A DNA stretch of 64,000 bases. Source: Nostoc desertorum CM1-VF14 (GTDB lineage: Bacteria; Cyanobacteriota; Cyanobacteriia; Cyanobacteriales; Nostocaceae). Under the pieces are notes generated by a model that searched no databases, was not told the DNA's origin, and worked only from the letters and a program-made list of their open reading frames with translations. The stretch is taken from assembly GCA_019359245.1 (NCBI GenBank), contig JAHHHR010000002.1:62001-126000 (forward strand), read 5' to 3'. Below are positions 63,686 to 64,000 of this stretch, piece after piece. Position numbers and translations under genes: made by a program. How positions within the stretch are numbered: position 1 is the first letter of the stretch; every line of letters begins with the position of its first letter.

Positions 63686-64000
63686 AAGTTTTTTTAGAAG
63701 AATTAGAAGTAAGTTTAATTAATTTCACTGTTGCCATCTGTGATCTGTAACACTATCAGGTACTTTTGTACTTGACTCCTAAAGTTACCATTATCTTTTG
63801 TCAGCCTAAAAGCAATGTAATTTTTTTGTTCTGGCATATAGATACTTCTCATCGATATATCTTTATCGTATTGCAGGATGTACCGAATTAAATTCATAAA
63901 AAATTCTGTGAAGCAAAAAGCCCTAAGGGAATGAAGCAGCCCTGCTTTTTGAGGGGATATACAAAAAACCCTGTTTTCAGGCTGATGTCATCAAATAGAT
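63686..64000. other. Right edge of window, no firm gene
   Basis: Contains the promoter side of the membrane protein and a stem CAAAAAGC (63914-63921) / GCTTTTTG (63944-63951), then CCTG-TTTT-CAGG. A 60-codon frame on the minus strand (63715-63897) is not convincing. Confidence 0.4.

Noticed and set aside
63715..63897. 60-codon frame on the minus strand at the right edge
   Set aside because: No ribosome site, no recognised family, low-complexity composition; not enough to call a gene.

Overview
The window is chromosomal DNA of a filamentous, heterocyst-type cyanobacterium, most likely Nostoc or a close relative. The reasons are the very frequent GCGATCGC (HIP1) octamers in and between genes, the many 7-bp tandem repeat tracts (CCCAATG, CCCCCTG, GGGAATT types), the gene order fbp-tal-zwf-opcA known from Nostoc punctiforme, and the abundance of WD40/NB-ARC, CHAT and haemagglutinin-type genes. 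No tRNA, rRNA, CRISPR array or intact insertion sequence was seen.

Layout. 0-3.3 kb: housekeeping genes serS (5' end missing), a site-2 protease, nth and rpsN. 3.4-5.7 kb: a small conserved protein, aat, then two back-to-back toxin-antitoxin modules (BrnT/BrnA and HicA/HicB) that share a duplicated upstream element. 5.7-8.4 kb: a DUF3598 protein, ftsX, def and a small membrane protein. 8.7-12.2 kb: a large NLR-like protein (GerE-like HTH, NB-ARC ATPase, 14 nearly identical WD40 repeats). 12.8-17.9 kb: a small membrane protein, a Fe-S PD-(D/E)XK nuclease, a GNAT acetyltransferase, recJ and a stand-alone cyclic-nucleotide-binding protein. 18-25.4 kb: cbiA/cobB, then opcA, zwf, tal and fbp on the minus strand, the oxidative pentose phosphate operon that feeds reductant to heterocysts and dark metabolism.

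26-37.4 kb is an accessory secretion region. It holds two two-partner-secretion exoproteins, an RTX-type protein, two paralogous small cysteine-containing peptides with a possible double-glycine leader, a collapsed third exoprotein gene, and a TPR-CHAT caspase-like protein. The peptide gene, divergent promoter and exoprotein start occur twice as a recognisable duplicated block. This is the best candidate for an undescribed system.

38-46.8 kb: a membrane-anchored phosphate-binding-like protein fused to three DUF4912 domains, then the cobalt regulator coaR and cobalt exporter coaT. An AAA ATPase gene lies between coaR and coaT, and a 42-codon coding remnant sits upstream of coaR. A perfect 14-bp dyad in the coaT promoter is the likely CoaR operator. 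47-53 kb: an RND efflux pump (inner membrane transporter, membrane fusion protein) with its TetR regulator. 53.5-54.8 kb: a glycosyltransferase, then 1.3 kb without genes. 56-63.7 kb: glyS, murD, an orphan hicB with a truncated hicA ghost, argS, a Uma2 nuclease, a CbiG C-terminal-domain protein and a four-helix membrane protein.

A theme across the window is that the repeats that fill the intergenic spaces also sit in frame inside genes: recJ (twice), the CHAT gene, coaT, the tetR gene and murD. A shared repeat also supplies the stop codons of fbp and the DUF4912 gene.
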